From: Acidobacteriota bacterium
Lineage (GTDB): Bacteria > Acidobacteriota > Thermoanaerobaculia > Multivoradales > Multivoraceae
Assembly (NCBI GenBank): GCA_028877275.1
Contig: JAPPFP010000023.1
Coordinates: 40,181 to 104,180 of the forward strand
Reading direction: 5' to 3'
DNA length: 64,000 bases
Part shown: in pieces, positions 26,079 through 34,493 of the stretch
How positions within the stretch are numbered: the stretch's first letter is position 1
Layout: the number at the start of each line of letters is the position of its first letter
Notes under the pieces: generated by a model
What the model was told of the DNA's origin: nothing
Seen by the model: only the letters and a program-made list of their open reading frames with translations
Database searches by the model: none
Program-made: the position numbers and the translations under genes

Positions 26079-26935
26079 AGCTCCTGTCCCTGCTGCGCGA
26101 CGGCCGGTCCGCGATCGGCGTGCTCGCGGACGAGGAGACGGTCGTCGATCTGAGTGTCGCCGCGCCCGATCTGCCGCGCGGCATGTGCCGCTTCCTGGCT
26201 GCCGGCGACGAAGCGATGGACGCGGCCCGTCGGGCCGTCGACTCCGGCGCCGGCCGTGTGCCGCTCGCCGAACAGACGTTGCTGGCCCCGGTCCCCAAGC
26301 CGCGGAAGTTCTTCGCCATCGGGCTCAACTATGCCGACCACGCTGCCGAGACCGGCCAGCAGCTCCCCGAGTTCCCGACCGTGTTCAACAAGCAGGTGAC
26401 CTGCGTCAACCGGCCGGGCGGCGCGATCCACATCCCGCGCGCGTCCTCGGCGGTCGACTACGAGGGCGAGTTCGCCTTCGTCATCGGCCGGCGTTGCCGG
26501 GGCGTCGCCGCGAGAGACGCCGCCGGAGCGATCGCGGGCTACACGATCGTCAACGATGTATCCGTTCGGGACTGGCAGCGGCGGTCGCCGACGATGATCC
26601 TCGGCAAGGGCTGGGACACCCACGGTCCCATGGGACCGTACCTGGTGACCGCCGACGAAGTCGAGGATCCGAACGACCTCGGCATCCGCACCTGGGTCAA
26701 CGGCGAACTGCGCCAGGATTCGAACACCCGGGAGCTCGTTTTCAACTGTCCGAAGCTGGTCGAGACCATCTCGACCATGTGTACCCTCGAACCCGGCGAC
26801 GTCGTGAGCACCGGTACGCCGGCGGGCGTGGGCCTCGCCTTCAAGCCGCCGAAGTTCCTGGTCGCCGGCGACACGGTGCGGATCGAGATCGACGGGTTGG
26901 GGGTGCTCGAGAACCCGGTGATCGCCGAGCCCTAG
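26075..26935 (+). CDS. Fumarylacetoacetate hydrolase (FAH) family protein
   Basis: 286 aa. The catalytic domain begins at FAIGLNYADHAAE (about residue 85). The metal-binding acidic residues are in DYEGEFAFVIG and NDVSVRDWQ, and TGTPAGVG near the C-terminus is conserved. Members hydrolyse or isomerise beta-diketo acids or act as oxaloacetate decarboxylases or acylpyruvases. Co-translated with the PQQ-dehydrogenase by an ATGA overlap, it may process the product of that oxidation. Standard length; cytoplasmic. It converges on the VWFA gene with a 19-base gap. Confidence 0.93.
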   Translation: MKLLSLLRDGRSAIGVLADEETVVDLSVAAPDLPRGMCRFLAAGDEAMDAARRAVDSGAGRVPLAEQTLLAPVPKPRKFFAIGLNYADHAAETGQQLPEFPTVFNKQVTCVNRPGGAIHIPRASSAVDYEGEFAFVIGRRCRGVAARDAAGAIAGYTIVNDVSVRDWQRRSPTMILGKGWDTHGPMGPYLVTADEVEDPNDLGIRTWVNGELRQDSNTRELVFNCPKLVETISTMCTLEPGDVVSTGTPAGVGLAFKPPKFLVAGDTVRIEIDGLGVLENPVIAEP

Positions 26936-26954
26936 GCGGCCGGATCCATGCGGC

Positions 26955-29900
26955 TCAACCGCGGCCGCGCCCGACGGCGATCCGTACCTCGAGGTCGGGC
27001 CGCCTGGACCGCAGCTCGACCTTGATGGACTGGACTTCGGACGGCGTCAGCGGTTCGCTGGTCGAGTAGCCGAGCATGTACTGGCTCCGAAGCTCTTCGC
27101 CGATGTGGTCGTAGGCCCAGAGCACGGCGTCCATGCCGCCGACGTAGTACACCCGGCCACCGCTCGCCTTGGAGATTGCTTCCATGTCGAGCTTCCGTGG
27201 CCCGCGCCCCCACGGATCCTCGCCGAGGACCATGTTGATCACGTAGATCGGCAGCCCCGAGTTGCCGGCGGTCCTGAACGTCCGCCGGTAACTGGCCTGG
27301 CTGCCGTAGTCGTCGCCGTCCGTCAGCACGACCAGGGCGCGGCGGCCCTGGTCCCGGGCGAGATGGACGAGACAGAACTCCATCGCGTCGTAGAGCGCCG
27401 TCTGACCGTCCGCGCGCAGGTTCTTCAGGCTGCCGATCAGGTCCCTGACCCGGCTCGTCGTGTCCGAGATCAGGCGCGGACGCGTGTCGAAGTCGACCAG
27501 GAACGCCTGGTCGATCTTGGTCAGGGTGTTCCCCAGGAAGCGTGCGGCCGCCCGGCGCGTGTCGGCCATCAGCGGGGCCATGCTGGTAGAGCTGTCGACC
27601 GCCAGGCCCAGGACCAGCGGCACGTCCTCGGCGATCGCGAAGCGCTCGATCGGGATCTCACGGCGGCCCGCGCTCAGCACGAAGTCCTCCCGCGTCAGGG
27701 TCTTGATAGGTTTCCCCTGCTCGTCGTTGACCACCACGTAGACCTCGACGAGGTTGACGGTCGTCTCGGCGATGGGCGTGTCGGATGAGAGGAACTCCAC
27801 GTCCTCGATCATCGTGCCGTCGTCGAAGTAGACGGCGACGCGAGCGAAGTCGGCGCCCGGCAGCGCGGGCCCCGGCAGGACGGTTCGGAACGGAGGCCGG
27901 GTCATCGTGGCGGAGAGGCGGTCGTTTCGGTAGAACTCCACGCGATCGAGGAGCCTGCCCCCCGCCAGCTCCACCTGCGCCTCGATGGCATAGCGGCCGC
28001 CTGCCTGGGCTTCGACCGACGCGATGCCGACATCGGTCTTTGCCTGCCGTTGGTTGATCGTCAGTTCGTCCTCGCTCAGCCACCGGTCCGCCCGGTCGTA
28101 GGCCACGATCCGGACCGTGTGGGGCACCGCTTCCGGTCCCAGGTCGATCCTCGTCTCGAAGGGCTTCCTGCGGTCGTCGAAGACCAGTTCGTCGTCGAGG
28201 TAGAACTCGACCCGGCGGACGACCGTGCTCGTCGTGATCGTGCCGAAGGACCGCTTTCCGCTGAGGCCGGACCTCAGGCCGCGCGGCGGCAGGAGGCGCA
28301 CGAGGCTTGCTACCGGTGCGTCGTCGGCCAGGGTATCGCGACGGCTGCCCGGCACGGCGTCGCCGGCCCAGCCAGCGCGTCGGGCGGCCGCCTCCGCCTG
28401 CGCCAGGATCTCGGCTTCGGTCTGCCCGCCTCCGCCCGGCGCGAGCAACTCGGCATCGCTTCGGTCGTCAAGAGGGCTCGAGCCCGGTTCGAGAAAGGCG
28501 ACGCGCCATCGGTCGTTCCTCAGGTCCTCGACCATCACGATGAGTTCGTCGATGGCCGTCGGCAGGTCGAAGAGGGTTCGGAAACGCCAGACGCCGCCGT
28601 CGAGGTCGTCTCCGGTTCCCGAGCGATGGAGCAGGAAGGGGGGCGCATCCAGGCCGCGGCCGTAGACCGTGACCCGGAGAGCGGCACTCGACGGCGGGGG
28701 AGTGGCGGCGATCGTGGCCAGCCCGTCGAGCGTCACCAGCTCCGCGGCCGCGCCGCCGGTGGTCGACAGGATGCCCTGCGGCAACACGACGCTGCGAATG
28801 GTCAGGTCGTTGCTGGCGCCGACGGTGGAGTCGTCGCCGTCGCGGCTCATGGCTTCGAGAGCCCGGCTCGCGCGCAGGGCGATCAGGTCGGTCGGCGCGG
28901 CGACGGTCGCCCATCTGCGTACGGCGAGTTCGGTCGGCGGGCCGCCGGCCGCGGCAACGCGCACGTTGACCGGATGAGTGGCGCCGTCCGCCGCGCTCCT
29001 CGAGCGGTACCGGATGCGCCACGAATCCCGCAGTAGCTCGAGTGTCGAGCCCAGCTCTTCGCCGTCGGCGAGTACCTGGCCGCCACTGGCGGGAGCGACC
29101 TCCTGTGATGACTGAAGCCGCCCCGGCAGGAGGTCGCCGGCGCCTTCGGCTCCAGGCGCCGCGTGAAGGGGGTAGGCGCGCCAGCCCAGGGCCGCGACGG
29201 TCCGGGCCAGACTGCGCTGCTGCCTCTGTTCGCTGACGGAGGCGCGCTCGAACGCGGGGGTCGGTTCGCCCAGCAGACGTTGCGCGAAGGTGTCGGCGGA
29301 GAGGTCCACGCCGTCCCGAACCAGGATCAGGGCCCGCGGCGGACCTCTGGCGGAGGAACCGCCTTCCAGGGTTTCGAGCAGGTTCTCCCGCTGCGCCCGT
29401 AACGTGTCGAGCTCCAGCAGGACGCCGTCGAGCAGGTCCGCCGTGCGCAGACCGTCGGCGTCCGGATCACCGGAGCGGGCGTCGGCGGCGGCTCGCAGAT
29501 CACGGCGCAGCTCCAGCAGGGCTCCCGCGTCGCCGGCTTGCGCTCCGACGGCCGAGACGGCTCCGCGCACCTCGGCGGCGTCCGCGGTGGATCCGAGCAC
29601 CACCTCGACGATCCGGTCGGAGGCGACGACCTCGACCTCGCCCAGCGCCACCAGGGCGTCCGCGGCTTCGCCGATCGCTTCCGCCGCGGCTTCGACGCCC
29701 TCGGGAGTCGAGCCCGGCAGATCGAAGTAGACGACGATTCGCCACCGCTCCTCGACCCGTTCGACCGCCGAGACCTCCCGGAGATCGCCGTTCTCCAGCA
29801 CTTCGACCATCGTTGGGTCGAGCTGCCGAGAGGACCCGCCCGGAATCTGAAAGACGATCTCCGACTCGCGGCTCAGTGTCTGCGCCGCGCCGGACGAGGT

Positions 29901-29960
29901 ACCGGCAAGCGTCGCAGTCAGGGCCGCCAACAGCCAGCGCCGCGAGCCTGTGGGGATCAT
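26955..29960 (-). CDS. VWFA-related secreted protein (TIGR03436-like), second of a pair
   Basis: 1001 aa with a signal peptide (GTSSGAAQ). The middle region (about 200-720) is a string of beta-rich, Ig-like segments including RVEFYLDDELVFDDRRKPFE. The last ~280 residues start with VNLVEVYVVVNDEQGKPI and form a von Willebrand A domain with an intact MIDAS (DSSTS, then LTDGDDYGS), matching the VWFA-related family abundant in Acidobacteria. VWA domains bind protein ligands through a metal, so it is likely an extracytoplasmic adhesion or assembly protein. The ATG is only two bases from the AGGAGG site. It follows its paralogue by six bases. Confidence 0.9.
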   Translation of the reverse strand: MIPTGSRRWLLAALTATLAGTSSGAAQTLSRESEIVFQIPGGSSRQLDPTMVEVLENGDLREVSAVERVEERWRIVVYFDLPGSTPEGVEAAAEAIGEAADALVALGEVEVVASDRIVEVVLGSTADAAEVRGAVSAVGAQAGDAGALLELRRDLRAAADARSGDPDADGLRTADLLDGVLLELDTLRAQRENLLETLEGGSSARGPPRALILVRDGVDLSADTFAQRLLGEPTPAFERASVSEQRQQRSLARTVAALGWRAYPLHAAPGAEGAGDLLPGRLQSSQEVAPASGGQVLADGEELGSTLELLRDSWRIRYRSRSAADGATHPVNVRVAAAGGPPTELAVRRWATVAAPTDLIALRASRALEAMSRDGDDSTVGASNDLTIRSVVLPQGILSTTGGAAAELVTLDGLATIAATPPPSSAALRVTVYGRGLDAPPFLLHRSGTGDDLDGGVWRFRTLFDLPTAIDELIVMVEDLRNDRWRVAFLEPGSSPLDDRSDAELLAPGGGGQTEAEILAQAEAAARRAGWAGDAVPGSRRDTLADDAPVASLVRLLPPRGLRSGLSGKRSFGTITTSTVVRRVEFYLDDELVFDDRRKPFETRIDLGPEAVPHTVRIVAYDRADRWLSEDELTINQRQAKTDVGIASVEAQAGGRYAIEAQVELAGGRLLDRVEFYRNDRLSATMTRPPFRTVLPGPALPGADFARVAVYFDDGTMIEDVEFLSSDTPIAETTVNLVEVYVVVNDEQGKPIKTLTREDFVLSAGRREIPIERFAIAEDVPLVLGLAVDSSTSMAPLMADTRRAAARFLGNTLTKIDQAFLVDFDTRPRLISDTTSRVRDLIGSLKNLRADGQTALYDAMEFCLVHLARDQGRRALVVLTDGDDYGSQASYRRTFRTAGNSGLPIYVINMVLGEDPWGRGPRKLDMEAISKASGGRVYYVGGMDAVLWAYDHIGEELRSQYMLGYSTSEPLTPSEVQSIKVELRSRRPDLEVRIAVGRGRG

Positions 29961-29966
29961 CTCCTC

Positions 29967-32963
29967 CTACCTTACCTCCCGCCCCTCGATCGTTCGCGCC
30001 ACGACACCTGTCCGGTCGAGTTCCACGCTGACTTCGCGCCAGTTGGGACCGCCTGGCTCCTCCTTCGGGTAGTAGGTCAGGAGGTAGTGGCTGCGGAGTT
30101 CCCGGCTGATCGAGTCGAAGATCGGTTCCAGGTCCTGGTCGTGGCGCACGTAGTAGACGCGACCGCCCCCGGCCTTCGCCATCCGCTCCAGCTTGCTGAC
30201 GAAGGTACGGGTGCTGAAGCTCCGGCCGTCGGTGCGCGCCGCTTCGTCGTTCATCAGGACCAGGTAGACCGGCACCCGGGCGCGCCGCGCCTGCTCGAGA
30301 CTCTGCCGAAAGGCGGCGTCGGAATCCTCGTCGTCGCCGTCGTAGAAGACGACGAGCGCCTTGCGGCCGCGCAGGCCCTCGAGCTGGTCGAGGGCCAGCG
30401 ACAGGGCGCCCCAGACGGCCGTCCGGCCACGCGGCCGGAGCGCCCCGATGCCGCCGCGCACCGCGTTCAGGTTGTAGGTGGCGGCCCGGACCAGTCGCGG
30501 CTCGGTGCCGAAGCCCACCAGGAAGGCGCGGTCGCGTGCCGGCTCGAGCGCATCGAGGAACTCGACGGCCGCCCGCTTCACGTCGGGCATGCGCAGGAAG
30601 AGGCTGCTCGAGGTGTCGATCGCCAGCCCCAGCGTGAGCGGCAGGTCGAAGGCGATCCGGAAGGACTCGAGTTCCTGGGCGCGGTCGTCCTCGAAGACGG
30701 AGAAGTCACCAGCCGTCAGGTCCCTGACGGGCTGCCCCGAGCGGTCGGTGGCGACGACGTAGAGCTGGACGAGTTCGACCCCGATGCGCGCGGATAGCCC
30801 TGGACGGCTCAGGAACAGGACGTCCTCGGCGATCCGTCCGTCCGTCAACTGGGCCTCGACCCTCAGGTAGGACTCGGGATCGCCCACCGGTACCAGCACC
30901 TCCCGGCGAAACGGCGCCTCGGCTGCCGTCCCCGCGAGCCTGTCCTTGACGAAGAAGCGCATCTCCAGCAGGCGGCCACCGCGCGGCAGCTTGACCTCGG
31001 CGGCGACATCCACCGGTCCGGCCAAAGGCCCTTCCTCGGGCTCGGTGATGCGGACCCAGAAAGCGTGCGGCGGCTGGTTGACCAGGAGTTCATGACGGTC
31101 GAGCTCCCGGTCCCCGGCGTCAAAGGCGACTGCCTCGACCCGGCCGAGCCGGTCGCCGCGGCCGAGGTCGATTCGCGCCCGGTACGGGGCCCGATTGCGG
31201 GCCGCGACCCGCCGGCCGTTGAAGTAGAAGACGACCCGCTCGACCTGATCGGTGAAGGGGTCGAGAACCTCGGCCACGAAGGTCGCGCGGCCGCGCCGGT
31301 CCAGCGGGTTCTCCGGCCGGAGGCTGATCGCCCGGGCGCGTGCCGTGGCCCCGGAATCCACGGCCTGTTCCACGAGGTCGAGGAAGTCGACGACCGCGTA
31401 ACCCCAGCGCCCGTCGCGGAGGTTCTCAGCCAGGACGATCGCCGAGTCCGTTCCTGGCGGAAGCTGGAGCGGTCGTTCGAAGGTGAGATTCTCCTCGCCG
31501 GGGGCGTTGAACGGAACCCCGTGGCTGGTGACGACGCTGCCGTCCTCGCGGTGGAGTCCGGTGCTGACCCTCCAGGTCGAAGCGTCAGCCGGCGACGACC
31601 CGGCGGGCGGCACGATCGTGCTTGTCAGCCGGCCGACAACCCGCTCGGGCGAGGCCGACTCGATCCGGATGGATGCCACGACCTCGACTCCGGCGTCGCC
31701 GCCTTCGAACTCGCTGTCGAGCTCTCCTGCGAAGGCGCGCCGCAGTCGTACTTCGGCGACCGCGTCCGGCGAACCCGCTCCGGGAGTGACGGTCGGCGCG
31801 CTGATCTCCCGTTCGCCCGCGCCGTCGCTCAGGTCGAACGCGCCGGCAGCCGCGGTGCTGTCGGACAGTTCGAAACTCGCCTCGAAGCGACGGGGGAGCC
31901 GTTCGATCCAGTCCGCGACGGTGACTTCGTTGAGCAGCAGCTCGCCGCCCGTGGCGTCGGCGGCCACCCTCCAGTCGGCCGGCTGCACGAAGAGGCCCAG
32001 TTCCTCCTCGACCGTCTGCGAAGCGCCGGAGCGGGGACGGTTGAAGCGCAGCGTGAAGCCGACGGTCACGTCGTTCGAACGGATGGCGGGACCGTCGGCG
32101 TTGTCCGGGGCGAAGGCGACCGGCGCCGCCGTCCAGCCGAACGCCGCGGCGGTGCGGGCCACCGGGCGAAGGCTGGGCATGGTCGCCGCCTCGACGGCGA
32201 GGGAGCCCGCCGTGGGCACGAGTTCGAGGTAGTAGCTGAGTGGATCCGCGACCAGCCCGTCGGCCAGCAGGATGAGGTGTCGGCGGCTGCCAGGTGCTTC
32301 TCCGGAGGCGGTTTCCGCGTCGCGCTGCGCTTCGCGTCTCAGGTCCTCGCGCGCCGCCAGGAACGAGACGATCTCGTCGATCTGGTTTCGACGCATCGCC
32401 GCCTCGTCGCGGATCGCGTCCCTGGCCATCTGCTCCAGCACGACCTCCAGTTCGGTCAAGCGGTCGCCGCTGCCGGCCGCAGCCTGCTGCCGGGCTCTTG
32501 AGAACTCGATGTCCCGTTCGCTGGCGAACAGACGCCGTCGGTCGACCAGCGCGCTGGACGCCTCTTCACCCGTGGCGAGGCGGTTCAGCGCGGCCTCCGC
32601 GAGGTCGCGGTCCCGGGTCGGCGGCAGAATCGTCCGCGCCTGCGGATTCGCCACCACGATCTCCAGGCTGCCGACCGCGAGAAGTGGATCGAGTTGCTCC
32701 AGCAGCACCTCGGCGAGCTGGAACACCGGCCCCGGCGTGGTCAGGGCCATGTCGACATAGATGAGGGTCTGCCAGTCGCTCTCCGCCCGCGCGACGCCCT
32801 CGATCTCGACACTCTCCCCGTCGACCCGGAGCTCCAGTTGCCCCCGCAGGTCACTCTCCGACGCACCCTCCGCCTCGAATGTCACCGTCTGCTGGCCAGG
32901 CGCTGGCGCGGCCGCATACGCCCACAAAGCGACCGCTGCGGCCCAACGGGTTAGCACCGGCAA
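29967..32963 (-). CDS. VWFA-related secreted protein (TIGR03436-like), first of a pair
   Basis: 998 aa from TTG at 32963 (GTG at 32957 is the alternative), six bases after the DUF1501 stop and without a clear ribosome site, suggesting translational coupling. A signal peptide ends at APGQQ. It has the same architecture as its downstream neighbour: beta-rich repeats, then a C-terminal VWA domain with MIDAS DTSSS and VVFYDGDDEDSD. The paralogues share motif order and length but have clearly diverged, so this is an old duplication. Likely exported and working with the DUF1501/DUF1553 proteins of the same operon. Confidence 0.9.
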   Translation of the reverse strand: MPVLTRWAAAVALWAYAAAPAPGQQTVTFEAEGASESDLRGQLELRVDGESVEIEGVARAESDWQTLIYVDMALTTPGPVFQLAEVLLEQLDPLLAVGSLEIVVANPQARTILPPTRDRDLAEAALNRLATGEEASSALVDRRRLFASERDIEFSRARQQAAAGSGDRLTELEVVLEQMARDAIRDEAAMRRNQIDEIVSFLAAREDLRREAQRDAETASGEAPGSRRHLILLADGLVADPLSYYLELVPTAGSLAVEAATMPSLRPVARTAAAFGWTAAPVAFAPDNADGPAIRSNDVTVGFTLRFNRPRSGASQTVEEELGLFVQPADWRVAADATGGELLLNEVTVADWIERLPRRFEASFELSDSTAAAGAFDLSDGAGEREISAPTVTPGAGSPDAVAEVRLRRAFAGELDSEFEGGDAGVEVVASIRIESASPERVVGRLTSTIVPPAGSSPADASTWRVSTGLHREDGSVVTSHGVPFNAPGEENLTFERPLQLPPGTDSAIVLAENLRDGRWGYAVVDFLDLVEQAVDSGATARARAISLRPENPLDRRGRATFVAEVLDPFTDQVERVVFYFNGRRVAARNRAPYRARIDLGRGDRLGRVEAVAFDAGDRELDRHELLVNQPPHAFWVRITEPEEGPLAGPVDVAAEVKLPRGGRLLEMRFFVKDRLAGTAAEAPFRREVLVPVGDPESYLRVEAQLTDGRIAEDVLFLSRPGLSARIGVELVQLYVVATDRSGQPVRDLTAGDFSVFEDDRAQELESFRIAFDLPLTLGLAIDTSSSLFLRMPDVKRAAVEFLDALEPARDRAFLVGFGTEPRLVRAATYNLNAVRGGIGALRPRGRTAVWGALSLALDQLEGLRGRKALVVFYDGDDEDSDAAFRQSLEQARRARVPVYLVLMNDEAARTDGRSFSTRTFVSKLERMAKAGGGRVYYVRHDQDLEPIFDSISRELRSHYLLTYYPKEEPGGPNWREVSVELDRTGVVARTIEGREVR

Positions 32964-32969
32964 CGGCCG

Positions 32970-34448
32970 CTAGGCGACGATCTGGTGGATCGGTGCCGCG
33001 CCTTCGACGCCGACGAGCTTCTGGTCGAGGCCGGCATGGAAGTACGAGAGGGCGTTCGGGTCGAGGCCCAACTGCTGCAGGATCGTGGCGTGGAGGTTCT
33101 TGACGTGGAAGCGGTCGACCTCGGCCCGGTTGCCAAGCTCGTCCGTCTCGCCGACGCTCGTGCCGCCCTTGATTCCGCCGCCCGCCATCCACATCGTGAA
33201 GCCATACGCGTTGTGGTCGCGGCCGGTGCCCTCGGCATACTCCGCCGTGGGCTGGCGGCCGAACTCGCCGCCCCAGATCACGAGCGTGCTGTCGAGGAGG
33301 CCGCGCTGCTTCAGGTCGCGCAGCAGGCCGGCGATCGGCTTGTCGGTGCCGCCGGCGTGGTACTCGTGGTTCTTGACCAGGTCGCCGTGCGCGTCCCAGT
33401 TGTTGTCGTTGTGGTTGCCGCCGGAGTAGACCTGGATGAAGCGGACGCCGCGTTCGACCAGGCGGCGCGCCAGGAGGCAGCGGCGGCCGAAGTCCTTCGT
33501 TCGCTCCTGGTCCAGGCCGTAGAGGCCGCGCGTCTCCTCCGACTCTCCGGAGAGGTCGACCGCTTCCGGCGCATGCTCCTGCATCCGGTAGGCGAGTTCG
33601 TAGCTGGCGATGCGGGCGGCCAGCTCGCTGTTTTCGGCGCGCGGTTCGGCGTGTTCCTCGTTGTACTCCCGCAGGCTGTCGAGCAGCCGGCGCTGCGCCT
33701 GACGCGACATGCCCGGCGGCGGGTCGAGGGACAGGATCGGCGTGCCGCTCGAGCGGATCACGGTGCCCTGATAGCTGGCCGGCATGTAGCCGCTCGACCA
33801 GTTCTTGGCGCCGCTGATCGGCCCGCCGGTGGGGTCGAGCATGACGACGAAGCCGGGCAGGTTCTCGTTCTCGGTGCCAAGGCCGTAGTTCACCCATGAG
33901 CCCAGCGCCGGGCTGCCGGAGAGGATGCGGCCGCTGTTCATCTGCAGCATGGCCGAGCCGTGCAGCGGCGCGTCCGCGGTCATCGAGTGGATGAAGGCGA
34001 TGTCGTCGACGCAGCCGCCGAGGTGGGGGAACAGGTCGGAGACCCACTTGCCGCACTCGCCGTACTGCTTGAACTGCCATTTCGGCCCGACGACGCGGCC
34101 CTCGTTGCGCGTGCCTCCCCGGCCCTTCGTGTTGATCTCGATCGTCTTGCCGTCGAGCGGGTAGAGATCGGGCTTGTAGTCGAAGGTGTCGACCTGGCTG
34201 GGGCCGCCGTACATGAAGAGGAAGATGACCGCCTTGGCCGGACCGTCGAAGTGAGGTGGCTTGGCGGCGAGCGGGTTCTTCCACGCGGTCACCCCGTCGG
34301 CGGCAACGGTCTGCGCGCCGAGGAAGTCGTCAGTGCTCAACATGCCGGCGAGGGCCACGGAGGTGAAGGCGCCGCCGGCTTCCCAGAGAAACTCGCGCCG
34401 GGTACGGCCGCAGAAGGTGTTGCGGGGGCGTTCAGGGTCGTGGGTCAT
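32970..34448 (-). CDS. DUF1501 protein, Tat-exported sulfatase-like fold
   Basis: 492 aa. The N-terminus has a twin-arginine signal (RTRREFLWEAGGAF). DUF1501 motifs follow: FDGPAKAVIFLFMYGGPSQV, SMTADAPLHGSAMLQMNSGR, GGNHNDNNWDAHGDL and WGGEFGRQPTAEY. The family has an alkaline-phosphatase/sulfatase-like core and is nearly always paired with DUF1549/DUF1553 proteins in Planctomycetes, Verrucomicrobia and Acidobacteria; its biochemical function is unproven. It lies 45 bases downstream of the DUF1553 gene and 6 bases upstream of the first VWFA gene. Confidence 0.92.
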   Translation of the reverse strand: MTHDPERPRNTFCGRTRREFLWEAGGAFTSVALAGMLSTDDFLGAQTVAADGVTAWKNPLAAKPPHFDGPAKAVIFLFMYGGPSQVDTFDYKPDLYPLDGKTIEINTKGRGGTRNEGRVVGPKWQFKQYGECGKWVSDLFPHLGGCVDDIAFIHSMTADAPLHGSAMLQMNSGRILSGSPALGSWVNYGLGTENENLPGFVVMLDPTGGPISGAKNWSSGYMPASYQGTVIRSSGTPILSLDPPPGMSRQAQRRLLDSLREYNEEHAEPRAENSELAARIASYELAYRMQEHAPEAVDLSGESEETRGLYGLDQERTKDFGRRCLLARRLVERGVRFIQVYSGGNHNDNNWDAHGDLVKNHEYHAGGTDKPIAGLLRDLKQRGLLDSTLVIWGGEFGRQPTAEYAEGTGRDHNAYGFTMWMAGGGIKGGTSVGETDELGNRAEVDRFHVKNLHATILQQLGLDPNALSYFHAGLDQKLVGVEGAAPIHQIVA

Positions 34449-34493
34449 CGTTCCGCTCCTCAGTCGAGGCGGGTTTCCTGGTCCAGCCAGTTC

